A stretch of DNA of 64,000 bases, from NCBI RefSeq assembly GCF_039566955.1, contig NZ_CP154796.1, forward strand, positions 2,728,001 to 2,792,000, in the 5' to 3' direction. The translations under genes were made by a program, and so were the position numbers. The stretch comes from Micromonospora sp. DSM 45708 (GTDB lineage Bacteria; Actinomycetota; Actinomycetes; Mycobacteriales; Micromonosporaceae). The notes below the pieces were generated by a model, which saw only the letters and a program-made list of their open reading frames with translations, had not been told where the DNA came from and did no database searches. Shown here one piece after another: positions 25,289 to 34,278 of this stretch. How positions within the stretch are numbered: the stretch's first letter is position 1; each line of letters starts with the position of its first letter.

Positions 25289-26371
25289 TCAGCGGGCGCC
25301 GGCCGGCGCGGGCTCCGGCGGCAGGCCCGCCACCGGCACCCCCTCCCGCACCGCCCACTCCACGGCGGCCCGCAGGTCCGCCGTCGGCAGCGGCCGTCGG
25401 GTGGTCACCGCGACCGCGGCGTGCATCGTGTACGCGACGAACGGGTACGACCGGGCCAACGCCGAGATCGCCTCGTGCAGCCGGCCCACCACCTCCAACG
25501 CCTCCGGCTCGCCGAGCGCGGGCAGGACGAGGTGGAACTCGTTGTCGGCGACGCGCACCGCCCGGTCCACCGGTCGCAGCACGCCGGTGACCGCGCCGAG
25601 CACGGCCTGGCTCTCCCGGGCGGTGCTGCGCCGGCCGAAGCGTTCCGGTGCGCCGGCCGGCTCGTCGACCCGCAGGCCGACCAGCGCCACCGGCAGCGTG
25701 CCGGAGGCGGTCACCCCGTCGGCGCCGGTCCACCGGCGCAGGGCGGGCTCGTCGAGCATCCCGTCCGTCGGCTCGACCGGTCGCGTGCTCCGGTCGCCAC
25801 GCCGGGCCAGCAGCCGCAGCGCCGCCTCGGCCCGGGACTCACCCGGGCCGGCCGGGATGTCCCGTACCCGGGCGATGGCCTCGTCGAGCGCGGCGCGGGC
25901 CGGGCCGGGCAGCCGCTCGGCGAGTTGTTCGCGCAGCCGGATGACCTCGTGCAGCGCCGCGTCGCGGCGGAATCCCCAGCGGCCGTCGAAGAGCCGGCCG
26001 GCCTCCAACGTCGGCGCGGGCGCGACCTCGGCCCGGTCGTACGCGACCAGCGTGCCGCCGAAGCGTGGGGTCAGCGCCACCACGCTCCACTCCCGCGCCA
26101 GTTCCTCCGCCTCGTCCAGCGCCACGCCGTACACCCGGTCGGGCAGGTCCGGCGGTGGGCCGCCGACCATGGCGACCACCGTGGCGGCGGCCCGGTCGGC
26201 GATCCGTCGGTAGATCTCCCGCTCCCGGGCGAAGTACGGCAGCCGTTGGAACAGCGCGAACACGACCAACGGGCCGTCCTCCGCCTCGGCCAGCGCCGCA
26301 CGTTCGATGGCGTGGGATACGGCGACGAGGCTGCGTTTGGTGAATCGCTCCGGGGTCCGTCCGCTGTGCAC
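25289..26371 (-). CDS. DICT sensory-domain protein with degenerate GGDEF-like domain
   Basis: 360 residues. The N-terminal 150 residues (FTKRSLVAVSHAIERAALAE, PLVVFALFQRLPYFAREREIYRRIADRAAATVVAMVG, WSVVALTPRFGGTLVAYD, RLFDGRWGFRRDAA) look like the DICT domain, found with diguanylate cyclases and two-component proteins, including the repeated aromatic W(G/S) patches. A helical middle follows. The last 120 residues read like a GGDEF fold (PVALVGLRVD ... RVADNEFHLVLPALGEPEALEVVGRL), but the signature is ADNEF in place of GGDEF, so cyclase activity is unlikely. It could be a c-di-GMP or light/redox sensor. Expressed from the 135-base region shared with the divergent gene at 26507. Confidence 0.6.
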   Translation of the reverse strand: MHSGRTPERFTKRSLVAVSHAIERAALAEAEDGPLVVFALFQRLPYFAREREIYRRIADRAAATVVAMVGGPPPDLPDRVYGVALDEAEELAREWSVVALTPRFGGTLVAYDRAEVAPAPTLEAGRLFDGRWGFRRDAALHEVIRLREQLAERLPGPARAALDEAIARVRDIPAGPGESRAEAALRLLARRGDRSTRPVEPTDGMLDEPALRRWTGADGVTASGTLPVALVGLRVDEPAGAPERFGRRSTARESQAVLGAVTGVLRPVDRAVRVADNEFHLVLPALGEPEALEVVGRLHEAISALARSYPFVAYTMHAAVAVTTRRPLPTADLRAAVEWAVREGVPVAGLPPEPAPAGAR

Positions 26372-26465
26372 CCGCCGAGCCTAGAGGGCCCGCCCCGACC
26401 GCGCACCGCCCGACGGGTGCCCGGATTCCGCCGCACCGCCGAGGCGATCGCCATGATCGACGCCA

Positions 26466-26471
26466 TACACT
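26466..26471 (+). promoter_or_regulatory. Possible -10 element in the divergent region 26372-26506
   Basis: TACACT, 35 bases before ATG 26507. It favours that start over the in-frame ATG at 26453, which lies upstream of the box. Confidence 0.35.
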
Positions 26472-26506
26472 CGGACGTCGACCGAGCGACGGACGGATTG
26501 TGCGAG

Positions 26507-27370
26507 ATGACCAGCACCGGCAGCGTGGCCGCCTCCTGGCTGCGGCCGATCCCGCCCGCCACGCCACCGCGACTGTCCCGCGCCGGCCACGTCGGGTACG
26601 CCGACCGGCGGCTCGGTGAACTGGTCCAGGGCCGGCCGCCGGGCGTCACCGGCAGCCAGTGGAGCACCGCCGGCCGGACCGGCCTCGACCTGGTGGTGTG
26701 CGCCGCCGACACCGGCCGGCCACGGTTCGCCGTGCGGTTCGCCGCGCCCGCGCCGGACGGGTCGCCCGCCCGTCGCGCCGAACGGCTGACCGACGCGGTC
26801 TGCGACGCCGTGGGCCTGCCGCTGCTGCGGGTCGAGTCACCGACGCTCGGCGGCGAGCAGGTCCGCCGGTTCGTCGAGTACGTGCTCGACGCCCGCGCCT
26901 ACGCGGCCGGCACCGGGCCGGACAGCGGGGACACGGTCGGGTTCCGCGACATCGAGGGCCGGCTGCCGGACGGCCGGCGCGGCCCGGTCAACGACCTCGG
27001 CGCGGTGGCCCGTGCCGACGCGGTCCAGGCGTACGTGGCGGGCCGGCTCGCCGACCCGATCGTGCGCGGCCTGCACGTGCGGTGGACCGGTGGCCCGGCC
27101 GAGGGCTGGAGCTGGGTCGAGGTGCGGCCCGGTCGCTGCCGGGTGGAGCGGGTGCGGCTGACGTCCCGGGGCTTCTCGTGCGGGGTGGACCCGGGTCGGC
27201 TGGCCGAGGATCTGGCCGTGACGGCGCTGGGGGAGCGGCTACGTGCCCCGGCCGCCGACGAGCCGTCCCTGGTGGACCGGACGGAACTGCGCGAGCAGGT
27301 ACGCCGCCTCGCCGCCCGGCGCGAGTCCTTCGACGGCGGCTTCGCCTTCGACCACCTCTGCGTCGACTGA
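26507..27370 (+). CDS. Unknown protein with degenerate DUF2726/nuclease-like domain
   Basis: 287 residues. I do not recognise the protein as a whole. Residues about 55-130 (STAGRTGLDLVVCAADTGRPRFAVRF, ARRAERLTDAVCDAVGLPLLRVES, RRFVEYVLDARAY) follow the strand-strand-helix layout of DUF2726-type restriction-endonuclease-like domains, in which a protein of unknown role keeps a D...E-x-D/K core. Here the ExD position is R-F, so catalysis is doubtful. The C-terminal half (SWVEVRPGRCRVERVRLTSRGFSCGVDP) is a separate beta-rich region. No signal peptide or membrane segment. Start chosen after the TACACT box. The run ATTTTTTC at about 27405 may assist termination. Confidence 0.45.
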   Translation: MTSTGSVAASWLRPIPPATPPRLSRAGHVGYADRRLGELVQGRPPGVTGSQWSTAGRTGLDLVVCAADTGRPRFAVRFAAPAPDGSPARRAERLTDAVCDAVGLPLLRVESPTLGGEQVRRFVEYVLDARAYAAGTGPDSGDTVGFRDIEGRLPDGRRGPVNDLGAVARADAVQAYVAGRLADPIVRGLHVRWTGGPAEGWSWVEVRPGRCRVERVRLTSRGFSCGVDPGRLAEDLAVTALGERLRAPAADEPSLVDRTELREQVRRLAARRESFDGGFAFDHLCVD

Positions 27371-27420
27371 CCGACCCGTTCCGGCCGCCGTCCGGTCCGC
27401 CGATTTTTTCTGATCTCCGG

Positions 27421-27451
27421 TTGAACCTTCGCCGTCGACGCTCCGTACCTA
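27421..27451 (+). promoter_or_regulatory. Possible promoter of the secreted Asn/Gly-repeat gene
   Basis: TTGAAC (27421-27426) and TACCTA (27446-27451), spacer 19, about 165 bases before the start codon. The gap 27371-27618 is less GC-rich than its surroundings and holds no convincing gene. Confidence 0.3.
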
Positions 27452-27618
27452 AGCGGGAATGGACGCAGATCTGCCGCCGCGCCCGGACGGCGCGGAGACG
27501 GTGCGGAAAGGGCACCGTCGGCCATTGACGCGCGACTCCGACGTCGCAGTGATCTCACCCCGAAGAATTCCGCCCGGGATCACCAGTCAACTACCGGATC
27601 GAGAAGGAGAGCAATTCG

Positions 27619-28920
27619 ATGCGCAGGTCCACACGGGCGCGCCGGTCATCCGGTAACGCGCGGAGCAAGCGGGTGCTGGCCGTGGTCGGCACGCTCGCGG
27701 TCTTCGGCGGCATCGTCGCCGTCACCCAGATCTCGTCCGCCCAGGACCGGCGGACGACCACCCGCGCCGCCTCGGCGTCCTGCGTGGCCCCGAGTGCGGG
27801 TGCGACCGCTCCGGGCGGCCAGGGCAGCACCACCCGGACCTGGCAGAACGGCCGTTGGGTCCGTAACCACTGGGGTGACGGCCAGATGTCGGCGGCCGAG
27901 TGCCAGCAGACGAAGGGGGGCGGCGCCGGCGCCGGGACCCCGACCGTGACCTGCCCGGACGTCAAGAGCAAGCTGCCGCAGGTGCCCGCCCGGGCGCGCG
28001 CCGAGGTGGACCGCAACCTCGCCCTGCTGGACAGCCAGATCGCTGAGGCGAACCGGCGGCTCGCGGCGGACGGCCGCAACGGTGGCGACTTCATCAACAA
28101 CGCGATCCTCCGGCCGCTCGCCGACAAGCGGACCGCGACGCTGAACCGGATCGCCACCGCCATCGGGCGGGGCGGCCAGCGTCCGCAGGGCCTGGACAAG
28201 CTCGCGCCGTGCGCCCTGGCCGACAACGCGCAGAACGGCGGCAACAACGGCGGGGCCAACAACGGCGGCAACAACAACGGTGGCCAGAACGGCGGGAACA
28301 CCGGCGGCCAGAACGGCGGCAACAACAACGGCGGGAACAACAACGGCGGCGGCCAGAACAACGGGGGCAACAACGGCTTGAACGTGCTGGCCAAGGACTG
28401 CGCCGACAGCCGCCTCCAGCCGCACGACGGCTTCCAGAACGGCAACCGCTGCGTGAGCACCGCGTTCGGCGAGGTAGGCGCCGCGGCGAACAACCCGTCG
28501 CTGCTCATCACGCAGTTCCCCAACCAGGTGCAGCGCAACCAGCCGTTCACGCTCCGGGTCACCACGAAGAACCTGGTGCGGGACCGTTTCCTCGCCGCCG
28601 GGCAGGGCGGGTACTACCTGGAGAGCTCGCTGCTCAACGACCAGGGCCTGGTCCGCGGCCACTTCCACACCGCCTGCCGGATGCTCGGCAGCACCCGGCA
28701 GCCCCCGAACCCGCAGGATGTGCCGGCCTTCTTCGTCGCCACCGAGGACGGCCGGGGCGGTAACCAGCCGGACGACGTGCTGATCCAGATCCCGGGCCTG
28801 CCGGACTCGGGCCTGGCCCAGTGCTCGGTCTGGGCCGGTGACGGCTCGCACCGGATCCCGATGATGGAGCGGGCGAACCAGACCCCCGCCATCGACGTGG
28901 TGCGCATCCAGGTCAACTGA
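27619..28920 (+). CDS. Secreted protein of unknown function with Asn/Gly-rich linker
   Basis: 433 residues; ATG 27619 with AGAAGGAGAG 8 bases upstream. An Arg-rich start and hydrophobic helix (VLAVVGTLAVFGGIVAVTQ) mark export. Three parts follow: a region with WQNGRWVRNHWGDGQ and a Cys pair (about 45-100); a charged helical part (RARAEVDRNLALLDSQIAEANRRLA); then a 50-residue Asn-Gly-Gly repeat linker (about 206-255). The C-terminal 170 residues (CADSRLQPHDGFQNGNRCVSTAFGE ... VRGHFHTACRML ... FFVATEDG ... QIPGLPDSGLAQCSVWAGDGSHRIPMM) have paired Cys residues and look like one folded extracellular domain. I do not recognise the family. Possibly a cell-wall or spore-surface protein. Confidence 0.75.
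   Translation: MRRSTRARRSSGNARSKRVLAVVGTLAVFGGIVAVTQISSAQDRRTTTRAASASCVAPSAGATAPGGQGSTTRTWQNGRWVRNHWGDGQMSAAECQQTKGGGAGAGTPTVTCPDVKSKLPQVPARARAEVDRNLALLDSQIAEANRRLAADGRNGGDFINNAILRPLADKRTATLNRIATAIGRGGQRPQGLDKLAPCALADNAQNGGNNGGANNGGNNNGGQNGGNTGGQNGGNNNGGNNNGGGQNNGGNNGLNVLAKDCADSRLQPHDGFQNGNRCVSTAFGEVGAAANNPSLLITQFPNQVQRNQPFTLRVTTKNLVRDRFLAAGQGGYYLESSLLNDQGLVRGHFHTACRMLGSTRQPPNPQDVPAFFVATEDGRGGNQPDDVLIQIPGLPDSGLAQCSVWAGDGSHRIPMMERANQTPAIDVVRIQVN
28234..28376 (+). repeat. Degenerate AAC-GGC repeat encoding the Asn/Gly linker
   Basis: About 140 bases of short AACAACGGCGGC and CAGAACGGCGGC units inside the secreted-protein gene. Unit number probably varies between strains. Confidence 0.85.
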
Positions 28921-28932
28921 CCCGTACGCCGA

Positions 28933-28974
28933 CGGCCGGAGCCGCCCGGGCACACCCCCGGGCGGCTCCGGCCG
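28933..28974 (+). terminator. Terminator of the secreted Asn/Gly-repeat gene
   Basis: A perfect 18-base-pair stem (28933-28950 with 28957-28974), 6-base loop, followed by GGTTTGT. Confidence 0.8.
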
Positions 28975-29311
28975 GTTTGTCGGGCGCTGGCGTCGGTGGG
29001 GCCGCTCGAACTGGGTCGTTGGTGCTATCGCGTCGGCCGCGCGGCACGTCGCTCGCCGCCCGGCACGGAAGCACGCCGCAGGGGTGACACGCCCGACCGC
29101 CCGGCGGTTGGCATGCCGGTGCCGGCGGACGGTGTGGCGGGCCGGGCCGGGCCGCTCGGGCGGCGGCCCCGGTACCGGCCACGGGACCCGCGCGCCGGAC
29201 CGGTCGTCGCCGGTGGGCATCCGCGGCGGCCGGGGGTACGCACCGGCGCGCCGAGAAAGTTGATGCCGTGCTGATGCTGCGGGATGAAAATTGTCGACCA
29301 AGAAAGTCGGT
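28975..29311. other. 337-base gap without a recognisable gene
   Basis: Between the two terminators at 28933-28974 and 29312-29342. Short open frames on both strands (for example 28996-29274 plus) have Arg/Pro/Gly-rich translations with no ribosome-binding site and no family features. Near 29261-29300 the sequence turns AT-richer (AAGTTGATGC, GATGAAAATTGTC) without forming a clear promoter. Confidence 0.5.
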
Positions 29312-29342
29312 CGGGGCCCCGCTGATTCCCAGCGTGGCCCCG
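29312..29342 (-). terminator. Terminator of lsr2
   Basis: Arms 29312-29324 and 29330-29342 match at 12 of 13 positions with a 5-base loop, 27 bases past the lsr2 stop. Confidence 0.65.
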
Positions 29343-29368
29343 TGGCGCCCGACGGTGAACCGCAGGCC

Positions 29369-29716
29369 TCAGCGGCTCTTGTACGCCTCCACCACGGAGA
29401 CCGGGATGCGTCCGCGCTCGGAAATCTCGTAGCCGTTCTTGGCGGCCCATTCGCGGATGGCGCGGTTCTGCTCGCGGTCCATTCCCGAGGTGCTCGGCCG
29501 GGTGGTGCGTCGGGCCGCGCGGCCGGCGTCGACGGGTCCGCGGCCGATGCGCCGGCCAGCGTTGATGTACGGGTCCAGCGCTTTACGCAGGACACCCGCG
29601 TTCTCGTCGGAGACGTCGATCGTGTATGCCACGCCGTCCAGGCTGAACTCGACGGTCCGATCGGCCTTTCCGCCGTCGAGGTCGTCCGTCAGAACGGTGA
29701 TTACTTTCCTTGCCAT
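29369..29716 (-). CDS. lsr2: Lsr2 family nucleoid-associated protein
   Basis: 115 residues from ATG 29716; AGGGAG stands 8 bases before it but only 2 before the alternative ATG at 29722. N-terminal dimerisation domain [35 protein letters not shown], a basic linker ([21 protein letters not shown]), and the C-terminal DNA-binding domain [32 protein letters not shown]. The usual minor-groove R-G-R hook appears as ERGRIP. Xenogeneic silencer that binds AT-rich DNA, as H-NS does in proteobacteria. The AT-richer gap between lsr2 and lon (29717-29939) may be an autoregulatory target. Confidence 0.95.
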   Translation of the reverse strand: MARKVITVLTDDLDGGKADRTVEFSLDGVAYTIDVSDENAGVLRKALDPYINAGRRIGRGPVDAGRAARRTTRPSTSGMDREQNRAIREWAAKNGYEISERGRIPVSVVEAYKSR

Positions 29717-29897
29717 CGCCATTACTCCCTGTGTCGGGCGGGGTGTGGCTAAGAGTTTGGCCTACCTGGTGGTAATTCCGCAACAATAACCGACACTTTG
29801 CATTCGGCGGGTCGTGTAAACGATGGACCGGCAATAGGGCCGACGGTGGACGGACGTGGCGTGGGTCACATGCTGGAACAAGGGCCACGGTTTGTTA

Positions 29898-29918
29898 CTT
29901 GAGTCAGACACGCTCAAC
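29898..29918 (+). promoter_or_regulatory. HAIR-type operator (HspR binding site) upstream of lon
   Basis: CTTGAGT (29898-29904), 7 bases, then GCTCAAC (29912-29918). The consensus is CTTGAGT-N7-ACTCAAG: the left half is exact and the right half matches 5 of 7. TTGAGT also serves as a possible -35, with CGTGAT (29922-29927) as a weak -10 at 17-base spacing, so bound HspR would block polymerase. HspR control of lon is known in Streptomyces. Confidence 0.75.
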
Positions 29919-29939
29919 CAACGTGATGGCAGGTGTTCG

Positions 29940-32276
29940 ATGGCAACTCTTCCGGTACTTCCCCTGACCGACGCCGTCCTGCTGCCCGGGATGGTCGTCC
30001 CGGTGACCCTCGACCCGACCACCCAGGCCGCGGTCGACGCGGCCCGCGCCACCGGCGACAAGACGTTGCTGGCGGTGCCCCGCATCGACGGCGAGTACGG
30101 CTCCGTCGGCGTGGTCGCCACCATCGAGAAGGTGGGCCGGCTGCCCAGCGGTGAGCCGGCGGCCGTGGTGCGCGGCATCGCCCGCGCCCGCATCGGCTCC
30201 GGCGTGCCCGGTCCCGGCGCGGCCCTCTGGGTCGAGGCGACGACCCTCGACGAGCCCGCTCCGGCCGGCCGCGCCCGCGAGCTGGCCCGCGAGTACCGGG
30301 CGCTGATGACCTCGGTGCTCCAGCAGCGCGGCGCCTGGCAGGTCATCGACGCCATGGAGCGGATGACCGACCTCTCCGAGCTGGCCGACTCGGCCGGCTA
30401 CGCGCCCTGGCTCAGCCTGGCGCAGAAGACCGAACTGCTCGCCGCGCCGGACGTCACCGCCCGGCTGGAGCTGCTGGTCGGCTGGGTGAAGGAGCACCTG
30501 GCCGAGCAGGAGGTCACCGAGCAGATCAACACCGACGTCCGCGAGGGGCTGGAGAAGTCCCAGCGGGAGTTCCTGCTCCGGCAGCAGCTCGCCGCGATCC
30601 GCAAGGAACTCGGCGAGGACGAGCCGGACGGCTCCGCCGACTACCGCGCCCGGGTCGAGTCGGCCGACCTGCCGGACACGGTTCGCGAGGCGGCGCTGCG
30701 CGAGGTCGGCAAGCTGGAGCGGGCCAGCGACGCCTCACCCGAGGCGGGCTGGATCCGTACCTGGCTGGACACGGTCCTGGAGATGCCGTGGAACACGCGT
30801 ACCGAGGACCACACCGACCTGGCCGCGGCCCGGGCGGTGCTCGACGCGGACCACGCCGGCCTGGCCGACGTGAAGGACCGCATCCTGGAGTACCTCGCGG
30901 TGCGCAACCGCCGCGCGGAGCGCAACCTCGGTGTGGTCGGCGGACGCGGCTCCGGCGCGGTGCTCGCCCTGGCCGGCCCGCCCGGCGTCGGCAAGACCAG
31001 CCTGGGCGAGTCCGTGGCCCGGGCGCTCGGCCGCACCTTCGTCCGCGTCTCGCTCGGCGGGGTCCGGGACGAGGCCGAGATCCGCGGTCACCGGCGCACC
31101 TACGTCGGCGCGCTGCCCGGCCGCATCGTGCGGGCGCTGCGCGAGGCCGGCTCGATGAACCCGGTCGTGCTGCTCGACGAGGTCGACAAGCTGGCCGTCG
31201 GTTATGCCGGCGACCCGGCGGCGGCCCTGCTGGAGGTGCTCGACCCGGCACAGAACCACACCTTCCGCGACCACTACCTCGAGGTCGACCTCGACCTGTC
31301 CGACGTGCTGTTCCTCGCCACCGCCAACGTGGTGGAGAGCATCCCCGGCCCGCTGCTGGACCGGATGGAACTCGTCACGCTCGACGGGTACACCGAGGAC
31401 GAGAAGGTGGCCATCGCCCGGGACCACCTGCTGCCCCGGCAGCGGGAGCGGGCCGGGCTGACCGCCGACGAGGTGACCGTCGCCGACGAGGCGCTGGCGC
31501 TGATCGCCGGGGAGCACACCCGGGAGGCCGGCGTCCGGCAGCTCGAACGCGCGCTGGCGAAGATCCTGCGCAAGGTGACGGTGGCGTTGGCGTCCGACCC
31601 GGCCCCGGTCCGTGTCGACACCGGCAACCTGGTTCGCTACCTGGGCCGGCCCAGGTTCACCCCGGAGTCCGCCGAGCGCACGGCCGTGCCCGGCGTGGCG
31701 ACCGGCCTGGCCGTCACCGGCGCCGGCGGGGACGTGCTCTTCATCGAGGCCACCAGCATGGAGGGCGAACCGGGTCTGACCCTCACCGGTCAGCTCGGGG
31801 ACGTCATGAAGGAGTCGGCGCACATCGCGCTCTCCTACCTGCGCTCCAACGGACGACGCCTCGGCATCGACCCGAACGCCCTCGCCGGGCGGCGGATCCA
31901 CGTGCACTTCCCGGCGGGCGCGGTGCCGAAGGACGGCCCCAGCGCCGGCATCACCATGGTCACCGCGCTGGCGTCCCTGGCCACCGGCCGGCCGGTCCGG
32001 CCCGAGTTCGGGATGACCGGCGAGGTGACGCTCTCCGGCCGGGTGCTGCCCATCGGCGGCGTGAAGCAGAAGCTGCTCGCCGCGCACCGGGCCGGCCTGA
32101 CCGAGGTGATCATCCCGAAGCGCAACGAGCCGGACCTGGACGACCTGCCGGCCGAGGTGCGTGAGGCGCTGACCGTGCACCCGCTCGCCGACGTGGCGGA
32201 CGTGCTCGCGCTGGCGCTGCGTCCGGCCGAGGTCGACGCGGAGAGCCTCGGCGGTCAGCCGCTCGCCGCGGCCTGA
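29940..32276 (+). CDS. lon: ATP-dependent Lon protease
   Basis: 778 residues from ATG 29940. N-terminal substrate domain ([21 protein letters not shown]), a helical region with [19 protein letters not shown], the AAA+ module with Walker [10 protein letters not shown] (about 345-353) and Walker [10 protein letters not shown], and the serine/lysine protease domain with S668 in PKDGPSAG and K709 in [12 protein letters not shown]. LonA type, cytosolic hexamer degrading misfolded and regulatory proteins. The HspR-type operator just upstream points to heat-shock control. The frame is open to 29856, but that start would place the operator inside the gene. Converges with the helicase gene. Confidence 0.97.
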   Translation: MATLPVLPLTDAVLLPGMVVPVTLDPTTQAAVDAARATGDKTLLAVPRIDGEYGSVGVVATIEKVGRLPSGEPAAVVRGIARARIGSGVPGPGAALWVEATTLDEPAPAGRARELAREYRALMTSVLQQRGAWQVIDAMERMTDLSELADSAGYAPWLSLAQKTELLAAPDVTARLELLVGWVKEHLAEQEVTEQINTDVREGLEKSQREFLLRQQLAAIRKELGEDEPDGSADYRARVESADLPDTVREAALREVGKLERASDASPEAGWIRTWLDTVLEMPWNTRTEDHTDLAAARAVLDADHAGLADVKDRILEYLAVRNRRAERNLGVVGGRGSGAVLALAGPPGVGKTSLGESVARALGRTFVRVSLGGVRDEAEIRGHRRTYVGALPGRIVRALREAGSMNPVVLLDEVDKLAVGYAGDPAAALLEVLDPAQNHTFRDHYLEVDLDLSDVLFLATANVVESIPGPLLDRMELVTLDGYTEDEKVAIARDHLLPRQRERAGLTADEVTVADEALALIAGEHTREAGVRQLERALAKILRKVTVALASDPAPVRVDTGNLVRYLGRPRFTPESAERTAVPGVATGLAVTGAGGDVLFIEATSMEGEPGLTLTGQLGDVMKESAHIALSYLRSNGRRLGIDPNALAGRRIHVHFPAGAVPKDGPSAGITMVTALASLATGRPVRPEFGMTGEVTLSGRVLPIGGVKQKLLAAHRAGLTEVIIPKRNEPDLDDLPAEVREALTVHPLADVADVLALALRPAEVDAESLGGQPLAAA

Positions 32277-32283
32277 CCGGTCC

Positions 32284-32324
32284 CCACGAACCCCCGTCGC
32301 CCCGTCGGGCGGCGGGGTTCGTGG
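32284..32324. terminator. Bidirectional hairpin between lon and the DEAD-box gene
   Basis: CCACGAACCCC... (32284-32302) pairs with ...GGGGTTCGTGG (32306-32324), nearly perfect, between convergent genes. Confidence 0.7.
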
Positions 32325-32397
32325 TCCGCAACGCGAGATGAGTCCGGCTGGATCGTCCGGGCCGCCGTCGGGCCGAGCCGGCGCGGTGGGCCGCCGC

Positions 32398-34158
32398 CTA
32401 CCGGCGGTCGCGCCGGTCCCGGGGATCGAAGCGGCGTTCGCCGCCACCGTCGCCCTCACCGTCCCGGTCCCGCCGGACGGTGGCCTTGCGCCCCTTGATG
32501 GTGCTGCCCCGCAGACCCTGGATCACCTCGTCGGCCATGCCCTGCGGCACCTCCACCAGCGAGAACCGGTCCGCGATCTCGATCGAGCCGATGTCCCGCC
32601 CGCTCACCCGGGTCTCCCCGGTGATCGCGCCGACCAGGTCCTGCGGCCGTACCCCGGCCCGTCGGCCCAACCCGATGAAGACCTGGGCCGTGCCGGCGGC
32701 GCGGGAGCGTACGCCACCGCGCCGGTCCCGACTCTCGGACCCGGGCCGACCCTCCCGGTTCGGACGGACCGCGACCTGCGGGATCTCCTCCTCGTCGGCG
32801 GTGCCGGGCAGCGTGGCCTCGTGCGCCAACCGCACCGCGGCGAGCGCGACCTCCATCAGGTCGAACTCGTCGGTCAGCGACTCGACGACCGCCCGGAACG
32901 GCTCCAGGTCGTCCTCGAGCAGCGACTCCCGCACCGCGGCCTGGGTCAGCTCGAACCGCCGGGTGCGCAGGTCGGCCACCGTCGGGATCTTGTCCACCGT
33001 GATCCGCTGGCCGGTGACCCGCTCGATCGTCTTCAGCATCCGGTGCTCGCGCGGCTCGGCGAGCGTGATCGCCACGCCCTCCCGGCCGGCCCGGCCCACC
33101 CGGCCGATCCGGTGCACGTACGCCTCCGGCGCGGACGGGACGTCGTAGTTCACCACGTGGGTGAGCTGCTCGACGTCCAGCCCGCGGGCCGCCACGTCGG
33201 TGGCGACCAGCAGGTCCGCGGTGCCGGCGCGCAGCCGGCCCATCACCCGGTCCCGCTGCTCCTGGCTCATCCCGCCGTGCAGCGCCTCGGCCCGGTAGCC
33301 CCGACCGTTCATCGTCTCGGTGAGCCGGTCCACCTCCTCGCGGCTGCGGCAGAACACGATCGCCGCGGTGGGCGACTCGACGTCCAGCACCCGGCCCAGC
33401 GCGGCCGGCTTGTGCGCCCGCGCCACGATGTAGGCGCTCTGCCGCACCCGCGGCGCCTCGCCGGCCACCTGGCGCTCGCGCTCGATCCGGATCCGCACCG
33501 GGTCGGTCAGGTGCTGCCGGGCCAGTCCGTCGATGCGGGCCGGCATGGTGGCCGAGAAGAGCACCGTCTGCCGGCCGGCGGGGGCGTGCTCCAGGATCGC
33601 CTCGATGTCCTCGGCGAAGCCCATGTCGAGCATCTCGTCCGCCTCGTCCAGCACCACCGTGGCCAGCGAGCCCAGCCGCAGCGTGCCCCGGGCGATGTGG
33701 TCCAGCGCCCGGCCGGGCGTCGCCACCACCACGTCCACCCCGTGGTCGAGGGCCCGCAACTGCCGGCCGATCGGCTGCCCGCCGTAGATCGGCAGCACCC
33801 GGGCGCCCAGTTCCTTGCCGTAGCGGTGGAACGCCTCGGAGACCTGCACGGCCAGCTCCCGCGTCGGCACCAGCACCAGCGACACCGGGTCCCCGTCCGG
33901 GCGGGTCGCCGGCATCCGCTGCAACAGCGGCAGCGCGAACGCGGCGGTCTTGCCGGTGCCGGTCGCCGCCTGCCCCAGCAGGTCCTGGCCGGCCAGCAAC
34001 GGCGGGATGGCCTCGCGCTGGATCGGGGTCGGCTCCTCGTAGCCGAGCGCGGCCAGCGCGCCCAGCAGCTCGGTGCGCAGCCCGAGATCCGCGAAGGCGG
34101 TGGCGTCCTCGGCGTGGGCGGGAATGGCGGGGTCGGTCGGGGTCGGTGCGGCGTCCAT
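32398..34158 (-). CDS. deaD: DEAD-box RNA helicase (DeaD/CsdA type)
   Basis: 586 residues. Helicase motifs in order: F-A-D-L-G-L with the Q motif PTPIQREAIP, Walker A ATGTGKT, PTRELAVQ, TPGR, DEAD in VLDEADEML, SAT, then VFCRSREE, TDVAARGLD and HRIGRVGRAG. After the helicase core, residues about 500-560 (GLGRRAGVRPQDLVGAITGETRVSGRDIGSIEIADRFSLVEVP) form a DbpA-type RNA-binding domain, and the end is Arg/Asp-rich (RRFDPRDRRDRR). Likely assists ribosome assembly or mRNA turnover, often cold-induced. Monocistronic, ATG 34158. Confidence 0.93.
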   Translation of the reverse strand: MDAAPTPTDPAIPAHAEDATAFADLGLRTELLGALAALGYEEPTPIQREAIPPLLAGQDLLGQAATGTGKTAAFALPLLQRMPATRPDGDPVSLVLVPTRELAVQVSEAFHRYGKELGARVLPIYGGQPIGRQLRALDHGVDVVVATPGRALDHIARGTLRLGSLATVVLDEADEMLDMGFAEDIEAILEHAPAGRQTVLFSATMPARIDGLARQHLTDPVRIRIERERQVAGEAPRVRQSAYIVARAHKPAALGRVLDVESPTAAIVFCRSREEVDRLTETMNGRGYRAEALHGGMSQEQRDRVMGRLRAGTADLLVATDVAARGLDVEQLTHVVNYDVPSAPEAYVHRIGRVGRAGREGVAITLAEPREHRMLKTIERVTGQRITVDKIPTVADLRTRRFELTQAAVRESLLEDDLEPFRAVVESLTDEFDLMEVALAAVRLAHEATLPGTADEEEIPQVAVRPNREGRPGSESRDRRGGVRSRAAGTAQVFIGLGRRAGVRPQDLVGAITGETRVSGRDIGSIEIADRFSLVEVPQGMADEVIQGLRGSTIKGRKATVRRDRDGEGDGGGERRFDPRDRRDRR

Positions 34159-34243
34159 GTGGCAAGCCTTTCATCACCCCCCGAGGCGGGTCGCGGCGAC
34201 CGGCGCAAACGTTCGCCGCGCCACCCCGGGCCGTCCCCTCCGG

Positions 34244-34278
34244 GTGACCCGGCCGGGCCCGTGCCCCGGCCGGGTCAC
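34244..34278 (-). terminator. Hairpin at the end of the membrane-protein gene
   Basis: A perfect 14-base-pair stem (34244-34257 with 34265-34278) that includes the stop codon of the minus-strand gene. Confidence 0.6.

Noticed and set aside
24522..25733. Longer form of the metal-receptor protein reaching 25733
   Set aside because: The upstream part is antisense to the DICT gene reading frame and Gly/Arg/Ala-rich; GAGGGGAG before GTG 25238 fixes the start.
28996..29274. 92-residue frame in the gap after the secreted protein gene
   Set aside because: No ribosome-binding site, Arg/Gly/Pro composition, no family features.
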